Below, piece by piece: positions 1-6,015 of a stretch of 6,476 nucleotides of DNA. A program made the position numbers and the translations under genes. Position 1 is the stretch's first letter; each line of letters opens with the position of its first letter. The notes under the pieces were generated by a model, which searched no databases, was not told the origin of the DNA, and was given only the letters and a program-made list of their open reading frames with translations. Origin of the DNA: Armatimonadota bacterium (lineage in GTDB: Bacteria; Armatimonadota; UBA5829); assembly GCA_023398345.1 (NCBI GenBank), contig JAEWSK010000204.1, positions 1 to 6,476 on the forward strand, given 5' to 3'.

Positions 1-251
1 TAGTGATTGTCGGCGTTGCAATCGACGCGGATAAAGACGACGTAAAGTCGTTTGCAAAAAAGCAGAAGATCAACTATACCGTTTGCCATGACCCCAATGC
101 AAAGACTGTTGGTAAGAGCTATCAAGTGCAGGGTATTCCGGCGACCTATATCATAGATAAGAAAGGCGTAATTCGGAGCGTCCACTCTGGCTTTGGCGGA
201 GCGGAAGATGCCGCCAAAATGGACAAAGAAATCGCATCGCTCCTCAAGTAG
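1..251 (+). CDS. Thioredoxin-fold protein, TlpA/AhpC-TSA-like, C-terminal part (5' truncated)
   Basis: This is the last roughly 82 codons of a gene that begins before the window; the frame is open through position 1, so the GTG at position 3 is most likely an internal Val codon. The protein shows the second half of a thioredoxin fold: a beta-strand VIVGVAID, a helix with Asp/Lys-rich residues, then the sequence GIPATYIIDKKGVI. The Ile-Pro pair there (about residues 45-46 of the visible part) is the cis-proline that packs beside the active site in TlpA/ResA and AhpC-TSA proteins, and xxYIIDxxGxI is the typical strand after it. The CxxC or peroxidatic Cys that would separate a disulfide reductase from a peroxiredoxin lies upstream and cannot be seen. 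Proteins of this type usually act outside the cytoplasm on protein disulfides or cytochrome c maturation; here that is inference. The gene ends in TAG and is followed by a strong terminator, so it is transcriptionally separate from gatC. Confidence 0.8.
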   Translation, partial: VIVGVAIDADKDDVKSFAKKQKINYTVCHDPNAKTVGKSYQVQGIPATYIIDKKGVIRSVHSGFGGAEDAAKMDKEIASLLK

Positions 252-298
252 CGCCTTTTAGTGGGATTTGAAATTTTTACAAATGGGTGCTGAATACT

Positions 299-334
299 AA
301 CTTGGTTGGGGACATTGTCTCCAGCCAAGTTTTT
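299..334 (+). terminator. Intrinsic (rho-independent) terminator after the thioredoxin-like gene
   Basis: The left arm at 299-313 pairs with the right arm at 317-331 over 15 base pairs, two of them G-U wobbles (306/324 and 310/320), around a 3-base loop ATT. The right arm runs into TTTTT (330-334). There is no T-run on the complementary strand side, so it should stop only rightward transcription, coming from the thioredoxin-like gene 47 bases upstream. It lies just before the gatC promoter and insulates the gat operon. Confidence 0.85.
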
Positions 335-349
335 ATGTGCGTTTTTGCC

Positions 350-379
350 TTGATACTCTTTTCCACGTGGTGCTATAAT
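350..379 (+). promoter_or_regulatory. Sigma-70-type promoter for the gat operon (extended -10)
   Basis: The -35 element is TTGATA (350-355), one mismatch from TTGACA. An 18-base spacer follows, ending in TGC, and the -10 is a perfect TATAAT (374-379), giving the extended -10 form TGnTATAAT. Transcription would start near 386, leaving a leader of about 24 bases before the gatC ATG at 410. The location, between a terminator and the first gat gene, supports it. The start site is predicted, not observed. Confidence 0.7.
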
Positions 380-409
380 GACCACACTACGCGATCAAGC
401 GAGGTTAGT

Positions 410-703
410 ATGCCACAGCTAAACAAGAAAGACATCGAAAACGTTGCCAACCTCAGTCGACTGCAACTCAGTGAAGATGAAAAGGACAAGCTCATTGTTC
501 ATATAAACCGACTTTTGGAGAATTTTGGCGAGCTTGCCGAGCTCAATACGGATGGCGTGGAACCCACCTCGCATACGATTCCCGTGTTTAACGTTTTTCG
601 CAAGGATGAGGTGAAACCATCCGTGCCGGTTGAGGATGTCATATCCAACGGCCCCCAGGTTGCTGATAACTGTTTCGTCGTTCCAAGAGTAGTGGAGACG
701 TAA
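410..703 (+). CDS. gatC: Asp-tRNA(Asn)/Glu-tRNA(Gln) amidotransferase subunit C
   Basis: GatC is the small non-catalytic subunit that wraps around GatA and contacts GatB, stabilising the cytoplasmic GatCAB amidotransferase. The 97-residue product matches the usual family size of about 95. It has the expected N-terminal helix (IENVANLSRLQLSEDE, residues 9-24), the helix ending in FGELAELNTDGVEPTSH (39-55), the conserved NVFRKDEVKPS segment (61-71), and the final VADNCFVVPRVVE. The ATG at 410 is chosen because GAGG (401-404) precedes it by 5 bases. A longer open frame from 287 would put coding sequence across the terminator and promoter, and its extra 41 residues have no family counterpart. It is the first gene of gatC-gatA-gatB, 40 bases before gatA. 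Confidence 0.95.
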   Translation: MPQLNKKDIENVANLSRLQLSEDEKDKLIVHINRLLENFGELAELNTDGVEPTSHTIPVFNVFRKDEVKPSVPVEDVISNGPQVADNCFVVPRVVET

Positions 704-743
704 CGGGTTTTTGTATAAAGATTAGCTATAAGGCAGGTTCAAA

Positions 744-2210
744 GTGGCGGATAAGCTATACGAACTGACGGCGCATGAGCTGTCGGATATGATTCGTGAA
801 AAAAAAGTAAGCGCGCGCGAGGTAACTCAGGATTTCATCAATAGAACCGATGCGGTTGAAGATCGCGTCAAGGCGTATCTGACAGAGACGCCGGAAATAG
901 CATTAGCGCAGGCCGATGCCGTCGATGAGGCGATTGCCGCAGGCGAAGATATTGGGCCGCTGGCTGGCGTTCCCGGAGCAATTAAAGATAATATGAGCAC
1001 TCGCGGTGTGCTTACAACATGCGCATCAAAGGTGCTTTACAATTATAAGCCGATATATGATGCGACCGTCATAAATCGACTCAATGCCGAACGCTTCGTA
1101 ATGGTCGGAAAGACAAATCTCGATGAGTTTGCAATGGGCGGCTCGACCGAAAACTCTGGCTACTTTGTTACGCACAACCCTTGGGATTTAGGCCGAGTGG
1201 CCGGTGGTTCAAGCGGTGGGTCAGCGGCTGCCGTTGCTGCGGATGAGTGTGTATTTGCGCTAGGATCTGATACGGGTGGGTCGATTCGTCAGCCCGCGTC
1301 GTTTTGTGGTGTTGTAGGAATGAAGCCAACCTACGGCCGCGTCTCGCGCTATGGTCTTGTGGCGTTCGCTTCATCTCTGGATCAAATCGGGCCGATTACA
1401 AAGGATGTAACAGACTGCGCGTTGGTTTTAAACGCCATCTGCGGCAAAGACTCCTGCGACTCCACTTCTCTTGACGTTCCAACGCCGGATTTCACAAGAG
1501 TCCTTCGCGATGATGTTAAGGGATTGAGAATCGGTGTTCCAAAGGAGTTCTTTGGTTTGGGAACAGACCCTGAGATTTCAGCGGCCGTTATGGACGCTGT
1601 GCAAACTCTTTCAGGGTTGGGAGCAGAGTATAAAGAGACTTCCATGCCCAGCGTTAAATATGGCGTGCCGACATATTATATAATCGCGCCGGCCGAAGCA
1701 AGCTCGAATCTCGCGCGCTATGACGGGGTTAGATACGGCCTGCGATCAAAGAATTCTCCCGACGTGATTTCGATGTTCGAGAACACCCGCGAAGAAGGGT
1801 TTGGAGCCGAAGTAAAGCAGCGAATAATGATCGGCACATATGCCCTATCTGCGGGCTATTATGACGCATACTACCTCAAGGCGCAGAAAGTCCGAACACT
1901 ACTGCGGCGTGATTTTGACAAGGTTTTTGATGAGTTTGACGTAATAGTCACTCCGACCGCTCCAATGGTTGCGTGGGGGATCGGCGAGTTGATGGACGAT
2001 CCGTTTGCAATGAAGCTTGCCGATATTTGCACTATTCCTGTAAATATGGCCGGACTGCCCGGAATTTCCGTGCCGTGTGGATTCAGCAAGGCCGGAATGC
2101 CGATTGGGTTGCAGTTGATCGGCAAGGCGCTGGACGAAGAGACTTTGTTAAGAGTTGCATATACGTATGAGTGCAACACAGACTGGCACAAGCGCAAACC
2201 GACGCTCTAA
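744..2210 (+). CDS. gatA: Asp-tRNA(Asn)/Glu-tRNA(Gln) amidotransferase subunit A (glutaminase)
   Basis: GatA is the amidase-family subunit that hydrolyses glutamine and sends ammonia through a tunnel to GatB, which amidates Glu-tRNA-Gln or Asp-tRNA-Asn. The 488-residue length is normal. The Ser-cisSer-Lys triad is visible: Lys81 in AIKDN, Ser156 in GGSSGGS (the amidase signature, 154-160) and nucleophile Ser180 in [10 protein letters not shown]. The spacings (75 and 24 residues) match those I recall for the structurally studied S. aureus GatA. Further family segments are [18 protein letters not shown] (121-138), [13 protein letters not shown] (192-204) and DVIVTPTAP. The start is GTG at 744; AAGG and AGG elements lie at 730-737, a modest ribosome site. 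The residue before AIKDN is Gly (GVPGAIKDN) where Ile or Val is usual, a mild variation near the catalytic Lys. An A8 run at 799-806 encodes Glu-Lys-Lys. There is no sign of damage. Confidence 0.97.
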   Translation: MADKLYELTAHELSDMIREKKVSAREVTQDFINRTDAVEDRVKAYLTETPEIALAQADAVDEAIAAGEDIGPLAGVPGAIKDNMSTRGVLTTCASKVLYNYKPIYDATVINRLNAERFVMVGKTNLDEFAMGGSTENSGYFVTHNPWDLGRVAGGSSGGSAAAVAADECVFALGSDTGGSIRQPASFCGVVGMKPTYGRVSRYGLVAFASSLDQIGPITKDVTDCALVLNAICGKDSCDSTSLDVPTPDFTRVLRDDVKGLRIGVPKEFFGLGTDPEISAAVMDAVQTLSGLGAEYKETSMPSVKYGVPTYYIIAPAEASSNLARYDGVRYGLRSKNSPDVISMFENTREEGFGAEVKQRIMIGTYALSAGYYDAYYLKAQKVRTLLRRDFDKVFDEFDVIVTPTAPMVAWGIGELMDDPFAMKLADICTIPVNMAGLPGISVPCGFSKAGMPIGLQLIGKALDEETLLRVAYTYECNTDWHKRKPTL

Positions 2211-2255
2211 ATTGTATATTCGCAACATTAAATATTAAAATCCTGGAAGTGGGTT

Positions 2256-3704
2256 ATGATCGAATACGAACCAGTTATTGGCATGGAAGTTCATGTGGAG
2301 CTGCAGACAAACTCCAAGATGTTCTGTGGCTGTGAGGTTGCGTTTGGAGGTGATCCGAACACGCGGTGCTGTCCGGTGTGTTTGGGTCTGCCAGGTAGCC
2401 TACCTGTAGTTAACGAGCGCGCGATAGAGCTTATGAGCAAAGCGGCGCTTGCATTAAACTGCACCGTTGTATCTCAGTGCATTTTTCACCGCAAGAATTA
2501 TTACTATCCGGACATGCCAAAAAACTATCAGGTTTCGCAATATGACAACCCAATCGGCACGGATGGCTATGTTGAAATATTCGCAAATGGAAAGCCAAAG
2601 AAAATAGCCGTTCGCCGGGTTCACATGGAGGAGGATGCAGGCAAGCTGCTGCACGTCGACGGCAATCGCAGCCTTGTGGATTACAACCGCGCCGGAACGC
2701 CGCTAATGGAAATAGTCACAATGAACCCGCCGCCGCCGGGCATGGATCAAATCGAAACGGCCGATGAAGCGAGAGAATATCTCCAGCGACTGCGGCAAAT
2801 TCTCCTCTACCTCGGAGTCAGCGATTGCAAGATGGAGGAGGGGAGCATGCGTTGTGAACCCAATATCTCCATCAAGCCCAAAGGCCAAATTGAGTTCGGC
2901 ACAAAGACAGAAATCAAGAATTTGAACTCATTTAGGGCAGTTTATATGGGCGTGGACTACGAGCTAAAGCGTCAGGAGAAAGTTTTGCGCGAGGGCGGCA
3001 AAGTTATCCAGGAGACCCGCCGATGGGATGATGCGCGAGGCGTCACATCTTCGATGCGAACAAAAGAAGTCGAGCAGGAGTATCGCTACTTCCCGGAACC
3101 CGACCTCGTCCCAATGCGATTCTCTGAGGAATGGATAGCCGAGCGCCGCGCAGAGATACCAGAGCTGCCTATGGCAAAAATACGCCGGTTTATGTCGGAC
3201 TATAGCATTTCTCAAGCTGATGCTGAGGTGCTTACCGATTCCATCGAACTTGCGGATTTTTACGACGACTGCGCAAAAGCATCCGATGATCCCAAAATTG
3301 TAGCCAACTGGCTTACAGGCGAGTTTTTGCGACTTGTGAATGCGAACGGCACTGCAATTGCTGATATAAATATTACTTCAAAGATGCTCTCGGAGCTGCT
3401 TTGTCTTATCGACAAAGGCACGATTAACCGCAATACGGCCAAGTCCGTCTTTGAAGAGATGTTCGCCACAGGCAAGTGCGCATCTGAGATCGTCAAAGCA
3501 AAGGGCCTTGAACAGGTCTCCGATACCGGCGAAATCGAAGCCGCAGTGGACCGCGTAATTGCCGCACATCCCAAAGAGCTCGATCGCTATAAAGGCGGCG
3601 AGGATAAGCTAATTGGCTTCTTTGTTGGCCAAGTTATGCGCGAGATGAAAGGCAAGGCAAATCCAACGGTAGTGAACGAACTGCTGAAAGGGAAGTTGAT
3701 CTAG
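2256..3704 (+). CDS. gatB: Asp-tRNA(Asn)/Glu-tRNA(Gln) amidotransferase subunit B
   Basis: GatB is the subunit that binds the mischarged tRNA, activates its Glu or Asp side chain with ATP, and transfers ammonia supplied by GatA. The 482-residue product has the full two-part structure. The kinase/transamidase cradle starts with PVIGMEVHVEL, followed by FCGC (Cys24, Cys26) and CCPVC (Cys39, Cys42), which form the zinc knuckle of the zinc-type GatBs. It continues with YYYPDMPKNYQVSQYD (83-97), HMEEDAGK (123-130), DYNRAGTPLMEIV (142-154), MEEGSMRCEPN and GTKTEIKNLNSFRA. The C-terminal helical and YqeY-like tRNA-binding domain runs from about residue 300 to the end (GKANPTVVNELLKGKL). The ATG at 2256 has GGAAG at 2245-2249, 6 bases upstream, and is 45 bases after gatA. 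An unusual Pro-rich stretch, NPPPPGMDQ (157-165), lengthens the loop after MEIVT compared with the usual EPDIR-type sequence. Cys38 is extra beside the zinc site. Confidence 0.97.
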   Translation: MIEYEPVIGMEVHVELQTNSKMFCGCEVAFGGDPNTRCCPVCLGLPGSLPVVNERAIELMSKAALALNCTVVSQCIFHRKNYYYPDMPKNYQVSQYDNPIGTDGYVEIFANGKPKKIAVRRVHMEEDAGKLLHVDGNRSLVDYNRAGTPLMEIVTMNPPPPGMDQIETADEAREYLQRLRQILLYLGVSDCKMEEGSMRCEPNISIKPKGQIEFGTKTEIKNLNSFRAVYMGVDYELKRQEKVLREGGKVIQETRRWDDARGVTSSMRTKEVEQEYRYFPEPDLVPMRFSEEWIAERRAEIPELPMAKIRRFMSDYSISQADAEVLTDSIELADFYDDCAKASDDPKIVANWLTGEFLRLVNANGTAIADINITSKMLSELLCLIDKGTINRNTAKSVFEEMFATGKCASEIVKAKGLEQVSDTGEIEAAVDRVIAAHPKELDRYKGGEDKLIGFFVGQVMREMKGKANPTVVNELLKGKLI

Positions 3705-3776
3705 TCTAAAACGGCATGATGCACGACTTCGTTGACTAATCTGAAGGATTCGGCGAATGCCGCAGTGAAGTTCGTT

Positions 3777-3790
3777 GTAAATGCGTTTAC
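3777..3790. promoter_or_regulatory. Candidate palindromic operator before the sugar isomerase-like gene
   Basis: GTAAATGCGTTTAC is a 14-base inverted repeat with 12 of 14 positions symmetric (GTAAA/TTTAC arms). It ends 25 bases before the ATG at 3816, in the 111-base gap after gatB. The arms resemble those of LacI/GalR-type operators, although those usually have a central CG and a shorter spacing, so the regulator is unknown. I could not identify a convincing promoter in this gap, nor a T-tailed terminator after gatB. Upstream in the same gap, ATTCGGCGAAT (3748-3758) overlaps a small CGGC-GAAT-GCCG stem-loop (3751-3762) of no clear meaning. Confidence 0.3.
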
Positions 3791-3815
3791 TTTTCGATGA
3801 CTTTGTGAGGGTGCA

Positions 3816-4577
3816 ATGAGATTTGGATGCTGCGCGGATCTGGACAAGATCGAGGCCGTTCGGAACGCGGGGTATGATTATATTGAGCTTGCCGTGGCCA
3901 ATGTGAAAGCCGAGTCCTCGCACTCGGAGTTTGAGCATGTGCGAGAGATTATATCTGACTGCGGCATTGTGCCGGAAGTATGGAATCGCCTTCTGCCGGA
4001 CGATATGAATGTCGTCGGAGAGGAAGTCGATCTTTATCGAATTGAGCGCTATCTGCGCACGGCATTTGAGCGCATTGAAGAGTTGAGAGGCGAAATTGTC
4101 GTCTTCGGCAGTGGAACTGCGCGCTCAGTTCCCGTCGGATTTTCAGTCGACGAGGCAGACGATCAACTTGTAGAGTTCCTGACTGTCGCCGGCCAGGTCG
4201 CCGGTGCATACGGCATTTGTGTGGCAGTCGAGCCGCTTGATTCAAGTCGCACAAACAACATCAATACAATCGCGCAGGCCGTCGAATTAGTTACAAAAGT
4301 GGATCACCCGTTCGTAAAGGTGCTTGTCGATCTCGGTCATATGCAAGCATGCGGTGAGCCACTGTCTGCGATTTCGGCTGCTGCCGGAGAGATTGTGCAT
4401 GCGCATGTGTCCGATGCTGATCGTCTATGCCCAGGCAGCGGCAATTACCCTATTGAAGAATTTATTGATGCGCTCAAGGCCGTCGGTTATGACGATCGTC
4501 TGTCAGTCGAGTGCGCTTGGCGGGACTTTGACGTAGAATGCGTAAATGCGCTGGAGTTACTTCGCCGATTAAATTGA
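3816..4577 (+). CDS. Sugar phosphate isomerase/epimerase-like TIM-barrel protein
   Basis: This 253-residue protein belongs to the xylose isomerase-like/AP endonuclease 2 TIM-barrel superfamily, which isomerises or epimerises sugars at a divalent metal. The four metal ligands are recognisable by motif and spacing: Glu139 (VAVEPLD), Asp172 (LVDLGHM), His197 (VHAHVSD) and Glu232 (LSVECAW). His175 and Arg203 sit where D-tagatose/D-psicose 3-epimerases have their substrate-binding His and Arg. The segment after the first ligand reads EPLDSSRTNNINT, whereas the related enzymes have EPLNRxETN; an Arg (145) therefore replaces the second active-site Glu, and the substrate may differ. There is no signal peptide, so it is cytosolic. 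The ATG at 3816 follows GAGG (3807-3810) by 5 bases. It lies 111 bases after gatB and 16 before the GDPD gene, probably heading a three-gene unit. The fold is confident; the substrate is unknown, and a hydroxypyruvate isomerase or inosose dehydratase-type role remains possible. Confidence 0.85.
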   Translation: MRFGCCADLDKIEAVRNAGYDYIELAVANVKAESSHSEFEHVREIISDCGIVPEVWNRLLPDDMNVVGEEVDLYRIERYLRTAFERIEELRGEIVVFGSGTARSVPVGFSVDEADDQLVEFLTVAGQVAGAYGICVAVEPLDSSRTNNINTIAQAVELVTKVDHPFVKVLVDLGHMQACGEPLSAISAAAGEIVHAHVSDADRLCPGSGNYPIEEFIDALKAVGYDDRLSVECAWRDFDVECVNALELLRRLN

Positions 4578-4593
4578 AAGTTGGCTGCAATTT

Positions 4594-6015
4594 ATGCGCT
4601 TGCGTGTTATAGTTTTTTTGTGTGCTGTCACCCTTGCATCCATCCCCGCGTTTGGCACGCCGACATCACTTAACGCCGTCCCAACTGCTGATGTGCTTGC
4701 CTGTGGACAGGCCAATCTTGCCGTGCAATTTTCCGGCGGTCGAATTTCCGGCGATTACGATTTTTTTAACCAGTTCCAGACTGAGTTTGGATTTGGGAAA
4801 AATATCGAGTTGGGAGTTGATTTCTCAATCGGGCCTAACACCGGCAATCCGTGCAACGCAAAATATCGGATATATGATGAGACCAAGCATCGGCCTGCAA
4901 TTGCGATTGGGCAATATGTCGATCTTTACGGCACGGGCAATCCGCCATATATTACAAGCTATAAGAGAATTGGCACGTCGAGACTGCATTTTGGTGCTAC
5001 TCGTATAGATCAATCTATCCGCGCACTTGCCGGATATGATCTCTGGCATGGCAGGCCATTTACGCTTCAGGCGGATTATGTTTCCGGCCCGAGAACGTAT
5101 GCAAGTATTGGATTTGTGCTCAATCTTCGCGATGGATTTTCGATTAACGCAGCCCAGTTGATAGGCAACTCAGACCAAGCCCCCAATGCCTATATGGTGA
5201 TTGCGGGTTGGACTGGGCAATTGTTTGGCAAATCTGCGAGCGATAACTCATCATTAAAGAAATGCACCGGGAGGCAGAAAGTGATTATTTTGGCGCACCG
5301 TGGAGAGTCATATATAGCCCCGGAAAACACTCTGTCTGCATTTAATCTTGCTTGGAAAAATGGCGCAAAGGCCGTCGAACTCGACGTTCATATGTCGCGT
5401 GACAATAAAATTGTCGTGATGCATGATGACAGCACAACTCGCACGTCCGGCGTCGAATATATAATCAGCAAAACTGATTCTGCTGAACTGCGCAAGCTCG
5501 ACGTCGGAAGATGGAAAAGCGAACAGTACGCAGGCGAAAAGATACCATTTTTGGAAGAAGCGCTCGCTACTATTCCGCCGCGATGCATAATGTTCGTTGA
5601 GGTTAAGTGCGGGCTGGAGGCACTGCCTTATATACGTGATATTATCGATAAGAGTGGTAAGCGTTCGCAAGTGGCAATCATCAGCTTTAGCCTTGATGTT
5701 GTCAGCGCATCCAAGAAGTTGATGGCTGATATTCCTCACTATTGGCTGCGCTCTCCGCGTATCGACAGTGAGACAAAAAAAGATATACCATATGACAACA
5801 GCCTAATTAAAATTGCAAAAGAAAACAATCTCGACGGACTCGATTTGCAGTACTATATGCTAACCAAGGAGTTTGCAGACGAAATTAAGGCGAGTGGTTT
5901 GTCTTTATGGACATGGAATACAAACACTCCCGAAAAAGCGCAGTATCAGATAGATATGGGCGTAGATGGGTTTACAACCGACCGCTGCGGATGGATGCTG
6001 GATCAACTTAAATGA
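4594..6015 (+). CDS. Exported beta-barrel-like domain fused to glycerophosphodiester phosphodiesterase
   Basis: This 473-residue product has three parts. Residues 1-21 form a Sec signal peptide (Arg2, Arg4, hydrophobic VIVFLCAVTLASI, cleavage likely after Ala-Phe-Gly). Residues of about 25-211 are rich in alternating polar/hydrophobic strands (NIELGVDFSIG, RPAIAIGQYVDLYG, FTLQADYVSG, AYMVIAGWTGQLF), roughly 8-10 strands ending in Phe, like a small outer-membrane barrel; I do not recognise the family. After a Ser/Lys-rich linker (212-229) comes a complete GDPD domain, which splits glycerophosphodiesters into an alcohol and glycerol 3-phosphate. Its key residues are present: His235-Arg-Gly, Glu244-Asn-Thr, Glu262 and Asp264 (metal), His277 (catalytic), Glu336-Val-Lys338, and the closing LWTWNTNTP and GVDGFTTD motifs. 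An outer-membrane barrel with a periplasmic enzyme tail, similar in layout to OmpA, is inferred. The ATG at 4594 lacks a clean ribosome site but gives the signal peptide. A second possible start lies at 5281. The stop overlaps the next gene's ATG. Confidence 0.85.
   Translation: MRLRVIVFLCAVTLASIPAFGTPTSLNAVPTADVLACGQANLAVQFSGGRISGDYDFFNQFQTEFGFGKNIELGVDFSIGPNTGNPCNAKYRIYDETKHRPAIAIGQYVDLYGTGNPPYITSYKRIGTSRLHFGATRIDQSIRALAGYDLWHGRPFTLQADYVSGPRTYASIGFVLNLRDGFSINAAQLIGNSDQAPNAYMVIAGWTGQLFGKSASDNSSLKKCTGRQKVIILAHRGESYIAPENTLSAFNLAWKNGAKAVELDVHMSRDNKIVVMHDDSTTRTSGVEYIISKTDSAELRKLDVGRWKSEQYAGEKIPFLEEALATIPPRCIMFVEVKCGLEALPYIRDIIDKSGKRSQVAIISFSLDVVSASKKLMADIPHYWLRSPRIDSETKKDIPYDNSLIKIAKENNLDGLDLQYYMLTKEFADEIKASGLSLWTWNTNTPEKAQYQIDMGVDGFTTDRCGWMLDQLK
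5269..5283 (+). promoter_or_regulatory. Internal Shine-Dalgarno and in-frame GTG start before the GDPD domain
   Basis: GGGAGG (5269-5274) lies 6 bases before an in-frame GTG (5281-5283), codon 230 of the fusion gene. Translation from here would give a 244-residue protein starting (M)IILAHRGES, the exact way free-standing bacterial GDPDs of about 240-250 residues begin, and without a signal peptide. This site is better than the one at the annotated start of the full-length gene. Use of the site is a prediction. Confidence 0.5.

Noticed and set aside
287..409. N-terminal extension of gatC by 41 codons with a hydrophobic segment
   Set aside because: It spans the terminator hairpin and the promoter, has no family counterpart, and a good GAGG ribosome site precedes the ATG at 410.
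2212..2241. Possible promoter between gatA and gatB (TTGTAT, 18-base spacer, TAAAAT)
   Set aside because: The -35 matches only half the consensus, and the predicted start would fall on the gatB ribosome site; the AT-rich gap explains the match.
3732..3760. TTGACT as a -35 element for the isomerase gene
   Set aside because: At a 17-18 base spacing the -10 region is GAATGC/AATGCC, which is not credible.
3728..3777. Direct repeat TTCGTTG (3728-3734 and 3771-3777)
   Set aside because: Only seven bases long with two copies; expected by chance and with no associated structure.
3609..3938. 109-codon open frame on the minus strand across the gatB end and the following gap
   Set aside because: It overlaps two well-supported genes on the other strand, and its translation resembles no family I know; it is a shadow frame.
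5308..5739. 143-codon open frame on the minus strand within the GDPD domain
   Set aside because: It lies wholly inside a domain with all catalytic motifs on the + strand, and shows no recognisable protein features.
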